Below, one piece after another: positions 35,709 to 44,508 of a stretch of 64,000 nucleotides of DNA (position 1 is the first letter of the stretch; every line of letters starts with the position of its first letter). The stretch lies in NCBI GenBank assembly GCA_005239165.1, contig RAPG01000007.1, positions 1 to 64,000 on the forward strand. The letters run 5' to 3'. Below the pieces are notes generated by a model. The model made no database searches. It was not told the origin of the DNA and saw nothing but the letters and a program-made list of their open reading frames with translations. Source of the DNA: Allopusillimonas ginsengisoli. Lineage in GTDB: Bacteria > Pseudomonadota > Gammaproteobacteria > Burkholderiales > Burkholderiaceae_B. The position numbers were made by a program, and so were the translations under genes.

Positions 35709-38608
35709 TGCTTTGCGGTCGACTTCCCGTTCAAGTTGAGTGTGAGGGCTTTGACGGTCACGTAGGCGTGCGGAAGCATGTGAGGCTGCAGCAGCGCTTG
35801 CAAGAACTGACGCAACTCGGATGGCGACGGTCCAGGCATGTGGGCGGGAACGACATAGGCAATGATTTGTCTTTCGCCCATGCTTTGCCGGGGTGCGGCA
35901 ACGTGCACCGTGCGCAGTGCCGGATGGCGGGCAAGGGCGGCAGCGATTTCGTTCAGCTCGATGCGGAATCCCCGTACCTTGACCTGATCGTCAGCGCGGC
36001 CTGCAAATAGCAGCATGCCGTCATGACGCCAGCGACCATAATCTCCCGTGCGATACATACGGGCCGCGGGCCGGTTGTCAAAGGGGTCGGGCAGGAAAGC
36101 GGCGGCGCTGCGGTCGGGGTCGCCCACATAGCCTGTGGCCACACCGTCTCCGCCCACATACAACTCACCGTTCACACCCACGGGCAGGGGCTTGCCCCGT
36201 CGGTCCAGAACGTAGACGGTACTGTTGGCCAGAGGTGGTCCGAGCGGAAGGTGAATGTCCTCGTCTTGAAGGTCGGCAAGATCGAAACAGGTGCTGAAAG
36301 TGGTGTTTTCTGTCGGTCCGTAACCATGCAGCAGTTGGAGCCCTGCGCTGGCACCAGCGCGGTGTACCGCGCGTGCCAGATCGAGACTGGTCGTGTCGCC
36401 GCCTACCAGGACGGTGCGCTGTCCGGCGAACACGCTGGCATCGATGGCGGCAATTTCATGAAACAGGCCGGCGGTGATCCACAGCAGGGTAATGTTGCGT
36501 TCGTTCAGGGTGCGTTTGAGCAGGGCACTGTCCATGACTGCAGCCCGTGCTATCGGTATGACTGTGCCCCCATTTAGAAGCGGGCACCAGATCTCAAGCG
36601 TTGACGCATCGAAGGCCGGGTTCGAATAGAAGGCAGAGCGCGTGTGAGGCCCGAACCTGGCAAAGTTGGTGTTGTGTGCAAGGCGTACGACGCCGCGATG
36701 GGGTACCGCCACCCCTTTGGGTTCACCGGTAGAACCCGATGTAAACATAATGTAAGCCGTGGCGTCGGGCGGGAGATTCATCGCCGGTAACGGCGGCAAG
36801 GCATTCGAGCGGGCTTCCAGCGCTGCAATGTTTAGAACATCTATGCCGTCATAGTCGTGTTCGTCATCTTCCGCCGGCAGCAGCACGGCGCGGGCTCCGA
36901 TAGACTTCGCCAGCCGACGGCGGTGGGCGTGCGGGTGTGCCGGATCCAGGGGTACATAAATGGCTCCCGCACGCAGAGTCGCCATCACCAGCGTCAGAAA
37001 GCACGCGCACGGCCGCAGAACGATAACGACGGGATCACCCGGTTTCACGCCGGCGGCTGCCAGCGCGCTGGCCATTCGCGCGGAGGCCTCTTTGAGTTGC
37101 GCGTAGCTGGTGCTTACACCATCTTCTTCGATAGCCGGCTGGTCAGGATATTGTCGGACGACGTCGTCGAACCGCGCCACCATGCTCTGCTCCGAGGCAT
37201 AGGGGCGGCGCGTGGCGTTGAAGCGTCTGACGAGTTCTTGACCTGCAGCATCGCTGATGAGTGGCAAATCGGCCAGCGGCAACCCGGGTGAGCAGGCAGC
37301 AGCCTCGGCAAGCGTGCCGAACCACGAAAGCAGGCTGGCAATGGTGGCGCGTTCAAACAAAGCCGGTTCGTACCGGCACCAAAGCTCCAGGTGGTCTGGT
37401 GTCTGACGATACACCAGTGAAATATCCGATTTGGCCGACTGTTCGGTCTGGTCGTCGACTACCGTGCAGAGGCTGCCATCGCGTGTGCGCAAGGGTGGGC
37501 CATCAGTCTCCAGGCCACCAAACAAAATTTGCATGAGCGGCGCGACATCTGTTCGCCGCTCGATATCCAGGTTTTGAACAATGCGCTGAAAGGGGACGTC
37601 CCGGTGTCGGACGGCATCGTGAAAAGTACGCTGAACCTGTTCAAGCAAGGCGTCATAGCGTGTATCAGCATCGCATTGAATGCGTAGCGGCAGGGTGTCG
37701 ACCAGCAGGCCGACGAGGTCAGCCAGTTCGGGACGCGAGCGTTTGGAAACCGGAACCGTTATTACCAGGTCTTCCAGGCAGCTCCAGCGATGCAGAACAG
37801 CGAAGAAAACCGTGAGCAGGGCCATAAAAGGCGTTGAGCCGCGTTGTCTTGCACTCTCGGCCAACGCCGTGCCGATGCTGCCCGGAAGCGATAGTCGCAG
37901 CGTTGCGCCAGGGCCTGACGCAGCACTGCGGCGCCGGTCCAGCGGCAACTCGAGCAGCGCTGGAACGTCCTGCAGTTTTTCGCGCCAGTATTTCAGGGCA
38001 ACAGCCAGTGCGGGTGCGTCGGGCGTGCCAAACTGTTCTTGCTCCCAGTCGGCATAGTCGGGATATTGCAGCGGCAGTTCGGGCCAGTTCGGCTCAGCGC
38101 CGGTCAGAGTGGCGTCGTAGGCGGCGACCATGTCCCGAACAAACAGGGGCAGCGATGTGCCGTCGGCGACGGCATGATGAAATACCACGCCAAGTGCCAT
38201 GCCGCACCCTGCCAGGGCTGGATGGTCGGGCACAAACAGTCTGGCGATGACCACGGGTCCCTGGTCCAGATCGAAGGGCTGGGCCGCCATGTTTGAAAGC
38301 CCTGTGCCGATATCTCGTCGCCATTGAGCATGGGTAGTGACGGGGACATCGACTCGGGGCAGTGGCACCAGAGCATCGTCGTGAATCGTCTGAACGGGAA
38401 CCTCATCGACTAGCGGAAAGCTGGCGCGCAATACGTCGTGCCGCAGTATGACAGCGTTGAACGCCAGTCGCAGCCGCGCTTCGTCAACTGGTTCGCCTAA
38501 TTCAATCAGCAGGGGCAGCGCATAGCCGGATCCGCCTGGCTGCAGCAGATCGAGGTAGCGCAGCTGGCGCTGGGCAAACGAAGCGGCAGCGATGTATCCA
38601 CTGCTCAT
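35696..38608 (-). CDS. NRPS, N-terminal part: C-A (Val-like)
   Basis: The 970-residue frame has a condensation domain (5-430) with HHAVADG, then an adenylation domain (460-968). A3 is YIMFTSGSTGEPKGVAVPH, A5 is GYGPTENTT, and A8 is GRADDQVKVRGFRIELNE. Aligned by eye to GrsA, the pocket reads D-A-L-W-L-G-G-T-F-K, close to the known valine code. The A10 lysine is present as NGK, after which the frame is lost, so the PCP lies in the next frame. It overlaps the upstream NRPS stop by 4 bp (ATGA) and would take its peptide from that protein. Confidence 0.88.
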   Translation of the reverse strand: MSSGYIAAASFAQRQLRYLDLLQPGGSGYALPLLIELGEPVDEARLRLAFNAVILRHDVLRASFPLVDEVPVQTIHDDALVPLPRVDVPVTTHAQWRRDIGTGLSNMAAQPFDLDQGPVVIARLFVPDHPALAGCGMALGVVFHHAVADGTSLPLFVRDMVAAYDATLTGAEPNWPELPLQYPDYADWEQEQFGTPDAPALAVALKYWREKLQDVPALLELPLDRRRSAASGPGATLRLSLPGSIGTALAESARQRGSTPFMALLTVFFAVLHRWSCLEDLVITVPVSKRSRPELADLVGLLVDTLPLRIQCDADTRYDALLEQVQRTFHDAVRHRDVPFQRIVQNLDIERRTDVAPLMQILFGGLETDGPPLRTRDGSLCTVVDDQTEQSAKSDISLVYRQTPDHLELWCRYEPALFERATIASLLSWFGTLAEAAACSPGLPLADLPLISDAAGQELVRRFNATRRPYASEQSMVARFDDVVRQYPDQPAIEEDGVSTSYAQLKEASARMASALAAAGVKPGDPVVIVLRPCACFLTLVMATLRAGAIYVPLDPAHPHAHRRRLAKSIGARAVLLPAEDDEHDYDGIDVLNIAALEARSNALPPLPAMNLPPDATAYIMFTSGSTGEPKGVAVPHRGVVRLAHNTNFARFGPHTRSAFYSNPAFDASTLEIWCPLLNGGTVIPIARAAVMDSALLKRTLNERNITLLWITAGLFHEIAAIDASVFAGQRTVLVGGDTTSLDLARAVHRAGASAGLQLLHGYGPTENTTFSTCFDLADLQDEDIHLPLGPPLANSTVYVLDRRGKPLPVGVNGELYVGGDGVATGYVGDPDRSAAAFLPDPFDNRPAARMYRTGDYGRWRHDGMLLFAGRADDQVKVRGFRIELNEIAAALARHPALRTVHVAAPRQSMGERQIIAYVVPAHMPGPSPSELRQFLQALLQPHMLPHAYVTVKALTLNLNGKSTAKHCLR
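35723..35724 (-). other. Apparent one-base deletion joining two NRPS frames
   Basis: Read on the minus strand, the upstream frame ends LTLNLNGKSTAKHCLR-stop. Adding one G after the AAG codon restores NGKVDRKALPQVED and runs straight into the PCP frame. NGKxDRKAL is the conserved A10 end of A domains. The two frames overlap by 13 bp (35696-35708). This is either a sequencing or assembly error or a real inactivating mutation. Confidence 0.88.
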
Positions 38609-41600
38609 GAATTGTCCCCGGCAGGTGCGCCAGCCAGATTGACGCGCACGCGCTGCTTCTTCTTTATGGTCGGTATTGCACCGGCGTCACGATTGCGCAG
38701 CTGCTGTGCCAGATCCGAAAGGCGCGGCGTTTCGAATAAGTCGATGAGATCTATGGCCAGATTCAGTTCACGGCGCAGACGAGAGACGACTTGCATGGCA
38801 TCAAGCGATTTACCTCCCAGTGCAAAGAAATCATCGTGACGGCCGACGCCATCGCGATCAAGCACCGATTGCCAGACCTGGGCAATACCTCGTTCGATGT
38901 CACCCTCGGGAGGGATGATGGTGGTGGTTTGCTTTGGTGGCGGAGGTAGTGCATTGCGGTCGAGCTTGCCTGATGCACTGCGAGGCAGGCGTTCGTGCAG
39001 CACAATACTGTGCGGAACCATATAGCCGGGCAACATGTCCTGGAGATGCCTAATGATGGCTTCTGCCGGGGGCAGGCCGGTACCTGCCACATGACCGATG
39101 ATAAGTGCTGGTGCGTGCTGGCTTGCGCGGTGGACGACGGCCACAGCGTCGCTGACGCCCGGCGCCTGCAACAGACAGCCGCTGATTTCATCCAGTTCTA
39201 TGCGGTAGCCACTGATTTTGACTTGATCGTCGGCACGGCCCTGGAAGCGCAGCTTGCCGTCAAATCCCAGGGTGACCTGGTCGCCAGTGCGATACGCGGT
39301 TGCGCAGTGTTCCGTGTTGATAAACGGGTTGGCAATGAAACGCTCCGCAGTCAGCTCGGGGCGGCCCACATAGCCGCGCGCGATGCCGGGTCCCGCAATG
39401 AGCAATTCTCCAGTCGTGCCGGGCGGGCAAAGCTGGTTGTGGCGATCGACAACATAGGTGCGTGTTCCAGGTATCGGCCTGCCTATCGCAACAGGGCCAG
39501 TTTCCCCCGGTTGGCAATGCTCTAGCGTTGCCCAGACGGTGGCTTCCGTAGGACCGTATTCGTTGCAAAGCCGGACGGAAGGCAGGCGAGTGTGGTGCCG
39601 CTCAACCAGATCCCGCGGACAAGCTTCGCCCGCCACAATGGCCAGCTCCAGGCTGCTCAGATCATCGCTGGCTATGGACGAAAGCATCAGATTCCATTGG
39701 GACGGAATCATGATGGTCTGCGTGATTTTTTCCTGGGCCATCAGCCGTGCCAGACGGTCGGGGTCGGAGGCTTCAATGGGTTGGGGCAGCACCAATGTTC
39801 CACCCACGGACAACGTGCCGAATATGCCTGTGACAGATCCATCGAAAATAAGCGGAAAGGTCAGAAGCAAAATACGGTTGGGCGCGCCCGGGTGCGCCTG
39901 ATTGCGTGCAGCGACGTGATAGGAGAGGTTGCCGTGCGTGACAGCGACACCTTTGGGCTGGCCTGTGGAGCCTGACGTGAAGATAACGTAAGCCTCATCA
40001 TCAGGCTGAGTGTCAACGCCGCGTGTGGTAATGGTGTCGCTGGCCTGCGTCTGGTCAGAGTCTGCAACGACAACGGGTGTCATCCCGGCTACGGTGCCAG
40101 GTAGCGCCGATATGATGGCAGCAAGTCTGGCTTCTGCGGCGATGAACACTTTGCGATCTCCGGGGGCGTCCAGATCGAGAGGAACATATGAAGCACCGTG
40201 CATCATGATGCCGAGCAAGGCAGCCAGGGCAAGAGGTGTGCGCTCAATATGCAGCCCCACCCGCTCGCCGCGCTGGACGCCTCGCGCCTTAAGTTGGCTG
40301 GCAATGGTTCCGGCCAATGACAGCAGGCCACCATAACTCAGGCGCTGTGCGCCGTACACGATGGCGATGGCATCGGGTTGGTTAACGGCATGACTTAGTA
40401 TGCTGCGAAGCACCGGGGCTGGGTTGTCCCGGCCTAGCGGAGTGAACCCACCCTGCAGCAACACATCGCGCAGCCCAATGGGTAAGGTGTCAAGATGCGC
40501 AACTGGCGTATCAATGTTGGCTGGCAGTACTGACAGCGTGTGTGACAGCATGTCCAGGCGCAGTCCGGCGTCGGCCTCGCTGTAGTAACGCCGGTCATAA
40601 ATCAGTTGAAGACTCAGTCCGCTCTCCTGGCGTTCAACCATAAGATTGAGCGGCATATCGGGTAGCGTGACGTCGCCGCTTTCAGTCAGAGTCAGTCCAC
40701 TACCGGAGAACGCACCCGCTTCATCCAGAGGGTAGTTCTGGTAGCCAACCAGACTGTCAAAAGGGAGGCTGTCGGGCGGCAAGTCCATGAATTCGCGCAG
40801 ATCATCCAGAGCTATGGGACCGCTCGCACGTGATTGAGCCGTTTGCGCCTGTAACGCCTGCATCCAGACTCCAAGGGGCGTTGCGTCAACACGCGCCAGT
40901 ATGGGCTGAATCTGGATTTGAATGCCAACAAGCAGCGCTGCGGGGTTGTTCTCCAGGTGCGGGGGCCGTATGCTCTCCACCGAGCCGAACAGAGCGGTGC
41001 CCTGGTTGTTAAGGCGGCAAACCAGCAGCGCCCAGGCGGCCTGAATCAGAGTGCTGACGGTGACCTGCGCTGATCGTGCCAGTCCGTCCAGATTTGCAGT
41101 GTGGACAGTGGACAGTATTCGGTGGGCGGCATGTATGTCGGGCTCGCCACGCGCTTCCGTCAGCGAGATCAGGCGCTGACCGGATTGCGGGCCGTCTGGG
41201 CCGGGTAGCAGGGCTGCCTGCCAGTGGCTGCGTGCAGAGTCAGCGTCGCGGGTTGTTTCCCAGTCGACATAGGCGCGGAAGGCGGGCGCGGGCGACAGAC
41301 CGTGAGGCTGGCCCGCGCACAGCGCCTTATACAACGTGAATACTTCATCAAGAATAATGCCCAGCGACCAGCCGTCTACCGTCAGGTGATGACGGGTCCA
41401 GACGACACAATGACGCGTTGCGGAAAGCCGTATGAGGGCCAGTCGCATCAGAGGGGGCTTTTTGATGTTGAAGGGTTTGTTGCGATCTTCCGTCAGCAGG
41501 GCGTCACGCTGTGCTGACCAGTTGTCCACACCGGTCCAGTCGTGCCGGACGATGGGTAACGTGGCTTGGCGATGCACGACCTGAAAAGGGTGGTCTTTGA

Positions 41601-41871
41601 GGTCCCAGTGAAAACCACTGCGCAACGCGGTATGGCGGTCTATAACGCCTTGCCAGGCCGCGCAAAAGGCCTCTGCATTGAGTTCGCCATCAAGCACTGC
41701 CCACCATTGTCCCGTATAAAGGGGTTGGTCAGGGTAGGCCAGGCAGCGTACCAGCAGGGCCTGCTGAATTCGAGTCAGGGGGTAGGCGTCTTCGATGGGA
41801 CGCAACGAGGGCCCTTCAGTTGTGGCGGGATGTCGCGGGCCGTCGCCATGAGGAGTAGATGTTGCAGTCAT
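38605..41871 (-). CDS. NRPS C-A (Tyr-like)-PCP module
   Basis: The 1088-residue protein is one full module. A condensation domain (25-450) has HHLTVDG. An A domain (475-990) has VIFTSGSTGQPKGVAVTHG and NEYGPTEATVW, and PCP Ser is in FFALGGKSLDAMQ. The pocket by eye is D-G-T-I-I-A-E-V-W-K, close to known Tyr codes. AYPLTRIQQALL at the start of C suggests a D-amino-acid acceptor, which fits the E domain of the hybrid synthetase. I chose ATG 41871; TTG 41883 is four codons longer. A lysine/arginine-rich C-terminal tail (KKKQRVRVNLAG) may serve docking to the next NRPS. Confidence 0.88.
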   Translation of the reverse strand: MTATSTPHGDGPRHPATTEGPSLRPIEDAYPLTRIQQALLVRCLAYPDQPLYTGQWWAVLDGELNAEAFCAAWQGVIDRHTALRSGFHWDLKDHPFQVVHRQATLPIVRHDWTGVDNWSAQRDALLTEDRNKPFNIKKPPLMRLALIRLSATRHCVVWTRHHLTVDGWSLGIILDEVFTLYKALCAGQPHGLSPAPAFRAYVDWETTRDADSARSHWQAALLPGPDGPQSGQRLISLTEARGEPDIHAAHRILSTVHTANLDGLARSAQVTVSTLIQAAWALLVCRLNNQGTALFGSVESIRPPHLENNPAALLVGIQIQIQPILARVDATPLGVWMQALQAQTAQSRASGPIALDDLREFMDLPPDSLPFDSLVGYQNYPLDEAGAFSGSGLTLTESGDVTLPDMPLNLMVERQESGLSLQLIYDRRYYSEADAGLRLDMLSHTLSVLPANIDTPVAHLDTLPIGLRDVLLQGGFTPLGRDNPAPVLRSILSHAVNQPDAIAIVYGAQRLSYGGLLSLAGTIASQLKARGVQRGERVGLHIERTPLALAALLGIMMHGASYVPLDLDAPGDRKVFIAAEARLAAIISALPGTVAGMTPVVVADSDQTQASDTITTRGVDTQPDDEAYVIFTSGSTGQPKGVAVTHGNLSYHVAARNQAHPGAPNRILLLTFPLIFDGSVTGIFGTLSVGGTLVLPQPIEASDPDRLARLMAQEKITQTIMIPSQWNLMLSSIASDDLSSLELAIVAGEACPRDLVERHHTRLPSVRLCNEYGPTEATVWATLEHCQPGETGPVAIGRPIPGTRTYVVDRHNQLCPPGTTGELLIAGPGIARGYVGRPELTAERFIANPFINTEHCATAYRTGDQVTLGFDGKLRFQGRADDQVKISGYRIELDEISGCLLQAPGVSDAVAVVHRASQHAPALIIGHVAGTGLPPAEAIIRHLQDMLPGYMVPHSIVLHERLPRSASGKLDRNALPPPPKQTTTIIPPEGDIERGIAQVWQSVLDRDGVGRHDDFFALGGKSLDAMQVVSRLRRELNLAIDLIDLFETPRLSDLAQQLRNRDAGAIPTIKKKQRVRVNLAGAPAGDNS

Positions 41872-41916
41872 GAGCGTATCCAACCTTGCGGCTATGCTTA
41901 AGCATTACCGGATGAG

Positions 41917-41962
41917 GGAGCCGCAGCTCCGCATGCCTGCCCGATTGCTCTTGCAGGCATGC
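41917..41962. terminator. Tandem hairpins between the ABM gene and the NRPS
   Basis: GGAGC-CGCA-GCTCC (41917-41930) is directly followed by GCATGCCTGC/GCAGGCATGC (41931-41940 and 41953-41962), a perfect 10-bp stem with a 12-nt loop. They fill the gap of 116 bp between the two minus-strand genes. With no U tract they are not classic terminators; attenuation or mRNA stability is possible. Confidence 0.45.
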
Positions 41963-41987
41963 GCGACACTGCGAACTCATGAGCCTT

Positions 41988-42314
41988 TTACAGGCTTTCG
42001 ATGTAGAAGCCTTCACCCTTGACGTCGCCGTCAGTGAATTTTTTGAACTTCTCTACCCAGTGGCCGCCAGTTTTTGCATTGGGATTGCTGGACAAGGCAT
42101 CGAAGGACGCTTCGTCTTTCCAGACGGTGGCCAGCCCGAACACGGAAGGGTCCTTTTTTGAGCGCATCAGGCCGAAACCGATCAGGCCGGGAATATGATC
42201 GCCGGGCTTGGAACCGTCGTTAGGCAGCAGCGATTTTTCAAGCAGTGCCCTCGCCTCTTTTTCGTCTCCTGCTTTGATATTGGCGCGGGTGATGGTCAAA
42301 AACATTTCAGCCAT
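41988..42314 (-). CDS. Antibiotic biosynthesis monooxygenase-like (ABM) protein
   Basis: The 108-residue protein has the ferredoxin-like ABM pattern: FLTITRANIKAGDEKEARALL, the hydrophobic GLIGFGLMRSKKDP strand, VWKDEASFDALSSNPNA and HWVEKF. ABM proteins are small cofactor-free oxygenases of aromatic or polyketide rings, though many are simple dimers with unknown roles. A strong AGGAGG ribosome binding site precedes the ATG. It stands between the dioxygenase and the NRPS on the same strand, so a tailoring role is inferred. Confidence 0.75.
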   Translation of the reverse strand: MAEMFLTITRANIKAGDEKEARALLEKSLLPNDGSKPGDHIPGLIGFGLMRSKKDPSVFGLATVWKDEASFDALSSNPNAKTGGHWVEKFKKFTDGDVKGEGFYIESL

Positions 42315-42480
42315 TGTGGAACTCCTCCTGAATTAATTCATAAAATTGATTTCACCAAGCAAGAGTTGTCTGATTATTTCTGGGAGACATGCTTGGCGCG
42401 TACAGATTTTATGCGTAACCAGACATAATTGCTATCATTTGTAATTATTGTTTGCATTGATCCATCTGAAGGAAAGCTAC

Positions 42481-42546
42481 ATGGACATGCGCACCACCCT
42501 TAACCGCCTGTTCATGTGCGTGTGTACGGTCTGTAACATTGGTTGA
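42481..42546 (+). CDS. Possible 21-codon cysteine-rich peptide
   Basis: A short frame opens with ATG after GAAGGAAAG and encodes MDMRTTLNRLFMCVCTVCNI plus Gly, ending in TGA. It has three cysteines in a CxCxxC pattern at the C terminus. It is in the intergenic stretch between two minus-strand genes, with no plus-strand gene directly downstream, so it is not an obvious leader of anything. Such short Cys-rich frames exist as leader peptides and sensors, but this may be chance. Confidence 0.35.
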   Translation: MDMRTTLNRLFMCVCTVCNIG

Positions 42547-42567
42547 TTGATGGTTGCTACGCTGAGT

Positions 42568-43419
42568 TCAGCGGCCATCCTCAAAGCTAAATTCAGGAAA
42601 CAGGTCTCCGCGTATGGGTCCGCCCAGGCGCAGGTCAGCATTCAGACCAGACTTATCGAGCGCCTCGATCAGGTCCTGGGCGTGATGCGCCACATAAGCC
42701 TCATCGGTTACCCATCGCGTTACGAATCGGCGAACAGGATGATCCGTTTGATTGCCAGGGGCTCCGTGAACCGTACGCGCATCGAACAGCAAGCAGTCGC
42801 CTGGTTCCATAGCCCAGCTCACAATATCGTAAGCGTCGCGGTCGGCTTCAATGTCGGGTATCTGGCCGAATAAATCAGCGTCGCGCCGTGTGCCATCACC
42901 GTGAAAATCAGCGTAATAAGAATCGGCTGCGGAGCGTAACGCCGGGTCTTCAAAAAAAGATTTCGGCATGAGGATTTTGCCCCACGCGTGGGATCCCCTG
43001 ATGAACTCCAGCGTGGCTGACTGCGGAATGCTGTCCAGGGCAACCCAGATGGAGCAGAAGGGGCCTTGAATGACGGTGTCGTGGTGCCAGGGTGTGCGTT
43101 GTGAAGTGCCAGGTTCCTTAACAAACCAGGTGTCCTGGGCGAGGCGCACACGGTTGGACGACAAAGCGTGAGAGGCAATTCGTGCCGCTGGAGACTCCAG
43201 GCAGAATTGTTCCAGTTCTGGTATTTGCCGCCGAGACCAGCAGTCAGACAGAAAGGCACCATCGCCGTCATCCAGCTTCCGGAAGAATGGGCTGGGCTGA
43301 GTCAGGTTTTTTTCTATGCCTTCTCGCGCCAATGTGATCCAGTTTTTGGAAAATGCCTGGCGTATGCAAACCGCTCCGTCTCTGATGTAGTCATTGATAA
43401 AGTCAGGCTGGCTACTCAT
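42568..43419 (-). CDS. PhyH-family Fe(II)/2-oxoglutarate dioxygenase
   Basis: The 283-residue protein has the metal triad of phytanoyl-CoA dioxygenase-like enzymes: HHD (His112-His113-Asp114 in TPWHHDTVIQGP) and His218 in ARTVHGAPGNQ. The arginine 2-oxoglutarate contact is in VRRFVTRW. In natural product clusters such enzymes hydroxylate amino acids or acyl chains. Being at the start of the minus-strand arm suggests it hydroxylates a precursor, perhaps the Asx residue, but the target is inference. The gene shares its promoter region with the type II thioesterase. Confidence 0.85.
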   Translation of the reverse strand: MSSQPDFINDYIRDGAVCIRQAFSKNWITLAREGIEKNLTQPSPFFRKLDDGDGAFLSDCWSRRQIPELEQFCLESPAARIASHALSSNRVRLAQDTWFVKEPGTSQRTPWHHDTVIQGPFCSIWVALDSIPQSATLEFIRGSHAWGKILMPKSFFEDPALRSAADSYYADFHGDGTRRDADLFGQIPDIEADRDAYDIVSWAMEPGDCLLFDARTVHGAPGNQTDHPVRRFVTRWVTDEAYVAHHAQDLIEALDKSGLNADLRLGGPIRGDLFPEFSFEDGR

Positions 43420-43682
43420 GGATTGCCCTTTTGTTGACGATCTGCCGGGTCACTCGACAGTGACTGTTGCAGAAAAATTTATTGGCTTATCAGCGCCGCT
43501 TGACGGTCGATTTGAACTCTTGAAGTTTAGATAATATTTACTGTGTTATTTGAATTCTACGTTTTTTAGGCTACTCTATTCCGTCTGAAATCAATTGTAT
43601 CTAATTAATTAAAACGAATTGATTCGGCCACTTCCTGGTTAATTGCTCATTCACAGCTACAAATTTTACAAAATGGAGTCGT
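43420..43682. promoter_or_regulatory. AT-rich divergent promoter region of the cluster
   Basis: The 263 bp between the dioxygenase and thioesterase genes are much richer in A+T than the genes, with runs such as GATAATATTTACTG and AATTAATTAAAAC. Several loose -35/-10 pairs can be found on both strands, for example TTGAAG-N18-TGTTAT on the plus strand. I cannot pick one start site. It is the only place where both arms can begin. Confidence 0.55.
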
Positions 43683-44507
43683 ATGCCTTATGCGGTGGAA
43701 AACCATCAAGAGTTAGGCATGACGCGGATGCAATGGGTGCTGCAAGTGCGTGGTGCTGCCTCGGGTCAGCCAACTTTTGTTTTTTTCCCTCATGCAGGAG
43801 CAACGCCATTTTCCATAGGTCGCTTGCCTTCGGTCTTGCCGCAGTCGGCGGGCATTGTCGTGATCGCTCTGCCACGCGGCGGCGATCTGGACGAGGGCAC
43901 GCCACCTCGCAGCGTCACGGATGCGGCGCGTGGAGTGGCTGAAGCGATCACAGCTTTGCATCACACTCACGCCACTGGCATGACCCGGCTGGTATTTGTG
44001 GGTAACAGCTATGGTGCTTTGTTGGCCTACGAAACAGCTAGATGTCTGGCGCACACCACCCTGCCCGTCGAACGACTTATTGTGTCCGGATTTCGCTCGC
44101 CGGCACTACCCATGGCCGACAGTCCTTTGTACCGCTTGCCTTTGTCTCAGTTAAGCGCCGAGCTGGCTGCACGCTTTGGCCTCGCTCCCGATGGCGGGGC
44201 AATGTGGGCGGAAGGTGAAGTTGCGCTGCGTGCTGATCTGTGTGCATGCGATACCTACCATCATCGGCATGACCAGCCGCTACCGGTTCCTATTGATGTG
44301 CTGCATTTGACCAAAGATACATCTGTGTCCGTCGATGAGCTCCAGGCCTGGCGCGCAGTTACCCAACTACCCCTACGACTGATGTCGTGCCCGGCAGGGC
44401 ATTTCCCCTGGGCCGAGTGTCCCGATGTCATCGCTACGGCACTACTTCAACTTGCCGTAGCGCGGCAGGCAAACTTAATCTCTTCAAGTAACGGCAACAG
44501 GTTCTGA
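43683..44507 (+). CDS. Type II thioesterase
   Basis: The 274-residue alpha/beta hydrolase has FFPHAGATPFS near residue 35, the nucleophile Ser109 in VGNSYGALLAYE, Asp212 in LTKDTSVS and His240 in CPAGHFPWAE. This fits GrsT/SrfAD-like editing thioesterases that free misloaded carrier domains. GGAG lies 4 nt upstream of ATG 43683. The stop is one base before the ABC transporter start, so the two genes are coupled. Confidence 0.9.
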   Translation: MPYAVENHQELGMTRMQWVLQVRGAASGQPTFVFFPHAGATPFSIGRLPSVLPQSAGIVVIALPRGGDLDEGTPPRSVTDAARGVAEAITALHHTHATGMTRLVFVGNSYGALLAYETARCLAHTTLPVERLIVSGFRSPALPMADSPLYRLPLSQLSAELAARFGLAPDGGAMWAEGEVALRADLCACDTYHHRHDQPLPVPIDVLHLTKDTSVSVDELQAWRAVTQLPLRLMSCPAGHFPWAECPDVIATALLQLAVARQANLISSSNGNRF

Positions 44508-44508
44508 C

